Source: Bacillus sp. T3 (lineage in GTDB: Bacteria > Bacillota > Bacilli > Bacillales > Cytobacillaceae). Taken from it: a stretch of DNA of 64,000 nucleotides. The DNA is taken from positions 1,798,001 to 1,862,000 of the forward strand of contig NZ_CP137761.1 in NCBI RefSeq assembly GCF_033449965.1, given 5' to 3'. The notes below the pieces were generated by a model, which did no database searches, was not told where the DNA came from, and worked only from the letters and a program-made list of their open reading frames with translations. Made by a program: the position numbers and the translations under genes. Of the stretch, positions 63,947-64,000 are shown one piece after another. Every line of letters starts with the position of its first letter. Position 1 is the stretch's first letter.

Positions 63947-64000
63947 ATGGTTGGAAAAATCGACAAGGAGCAGGAACTAGGCAAACTTATTGAGCATTAT
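63947..64000 (+). CDS. Gene start at window edge, product unknown
   Basis: AAAGGAG lies nine bases before ATG 63947 and 18 codons are visible (VGKIDKEQELGKLIEHY). The charged helix would suit the N-terminus of a MarR-type regulator divergent from the aldo/keto reductase gene, but the sequence is too short to decide. Confidence 0.55.
   Translation, partial: MVGKIDKEQELGKLIEHY

Overview
The window is 64 kb of low-GC DNA from a Bacillaceae-type Firmicute. Strong AGGAGG-type Shine-Dalgarno sequences, many GTG/TTG starts, Lgt-type lipoproteins, a YkpA-type ABC-F protein, YsnF-type and DUF421 proteins and GlnR/TnrA-like and Fnr-like operators all fit. There is no rRNA, tRNA, CRISPR array or prophage. 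Most of it is accessory chromosome: short operons, lone genes bounded by hairpin terminators, and many gene remnants.

Layout. 0-9.6 kb: acetyltransferases, a divergent HxlR regulator/quinone-reductase pair, an HpaB-type flavin monooxygenase, tandem membrane paralogues, a glyoxalase-like protein and a YczE-type membrane protein. 10-19 kb: ABC-F ATPase, MOSC protein, lipoproteins, a nonsense-interrupted DUF3139 gene, DUF2750, GrpB, a VCBS-like secreted protein, two DUF2382 (YsnF-like) stress-type proteins and a cupredoxin. 19-29 kb: membrane proteins, a sugar-dehydrogenase-like gene and a phytoene-desaturase-like gene (both frameshifted), then an MFS transporter/thioesterase unit divergent from a LysR regulator, and a tautomerase. 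29.5-31.7 kb: a complete IS200/IS605 element (tnpA, tnpB, candidate guide RNA) inserted directly after the start codon of a lipoprotein gene. 32-44 kb: DUF4177, cupin, DCC-family, cardiolipin-synthase-like, glutamate symporter, DUF421, PrmC-like methyltransferase and folD with a ZTP riboswitch and terminator. 44-51.5 kb: nitrate/nitrite assimilation (nirD, nirB, nitrate transporter, divergent nitrate reductase) with two GlnR/TnrA-like boxes and an Fnr-like box. 51-64 kb: TetR regulators, a metallo-beta-lactamase-fold hydrolase, a TetR/cupin/alcohol-dehydrogenase set sharing one operator, an oxidoreductase, an EamA exporter divergent from a MocR regulator, an MFS transporter and an aldo/keto reductase.

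Two themes stand out. First, nine otherwise well-conserved genes (including nirB, the nitrate reductase gene and the ykpA-type gene) carry in total about thirteen single-base frameshifts, of both signs. Sequencing or assembly error is at least as likely as true decay, so the locus may be functional. Second, fragments of four genes or families (GNAT, NAD(P)H-quinone reductase, aldo/keto reductase, DUF3139) recur as short degraded copies elsewhere in the window. This points to repeated duplication and decay.

The mobile-element story is the most unusual part. The IS605 insertion can be placed to the base, because removing 29529-31740 restores a lipoprotein signal peptide in frame. A separate 51-bp left-end/right-end hybrid of the same IS sits at 3773-3823, after the same TGAC tetranucleotide, as an in-frame 17-codon insertion. 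Regulatory readouts (ZTP riboswitch, shared TetR-type operator, HxlR palindrome, nitrogen and oxygen boxes) are also legible from sequence.
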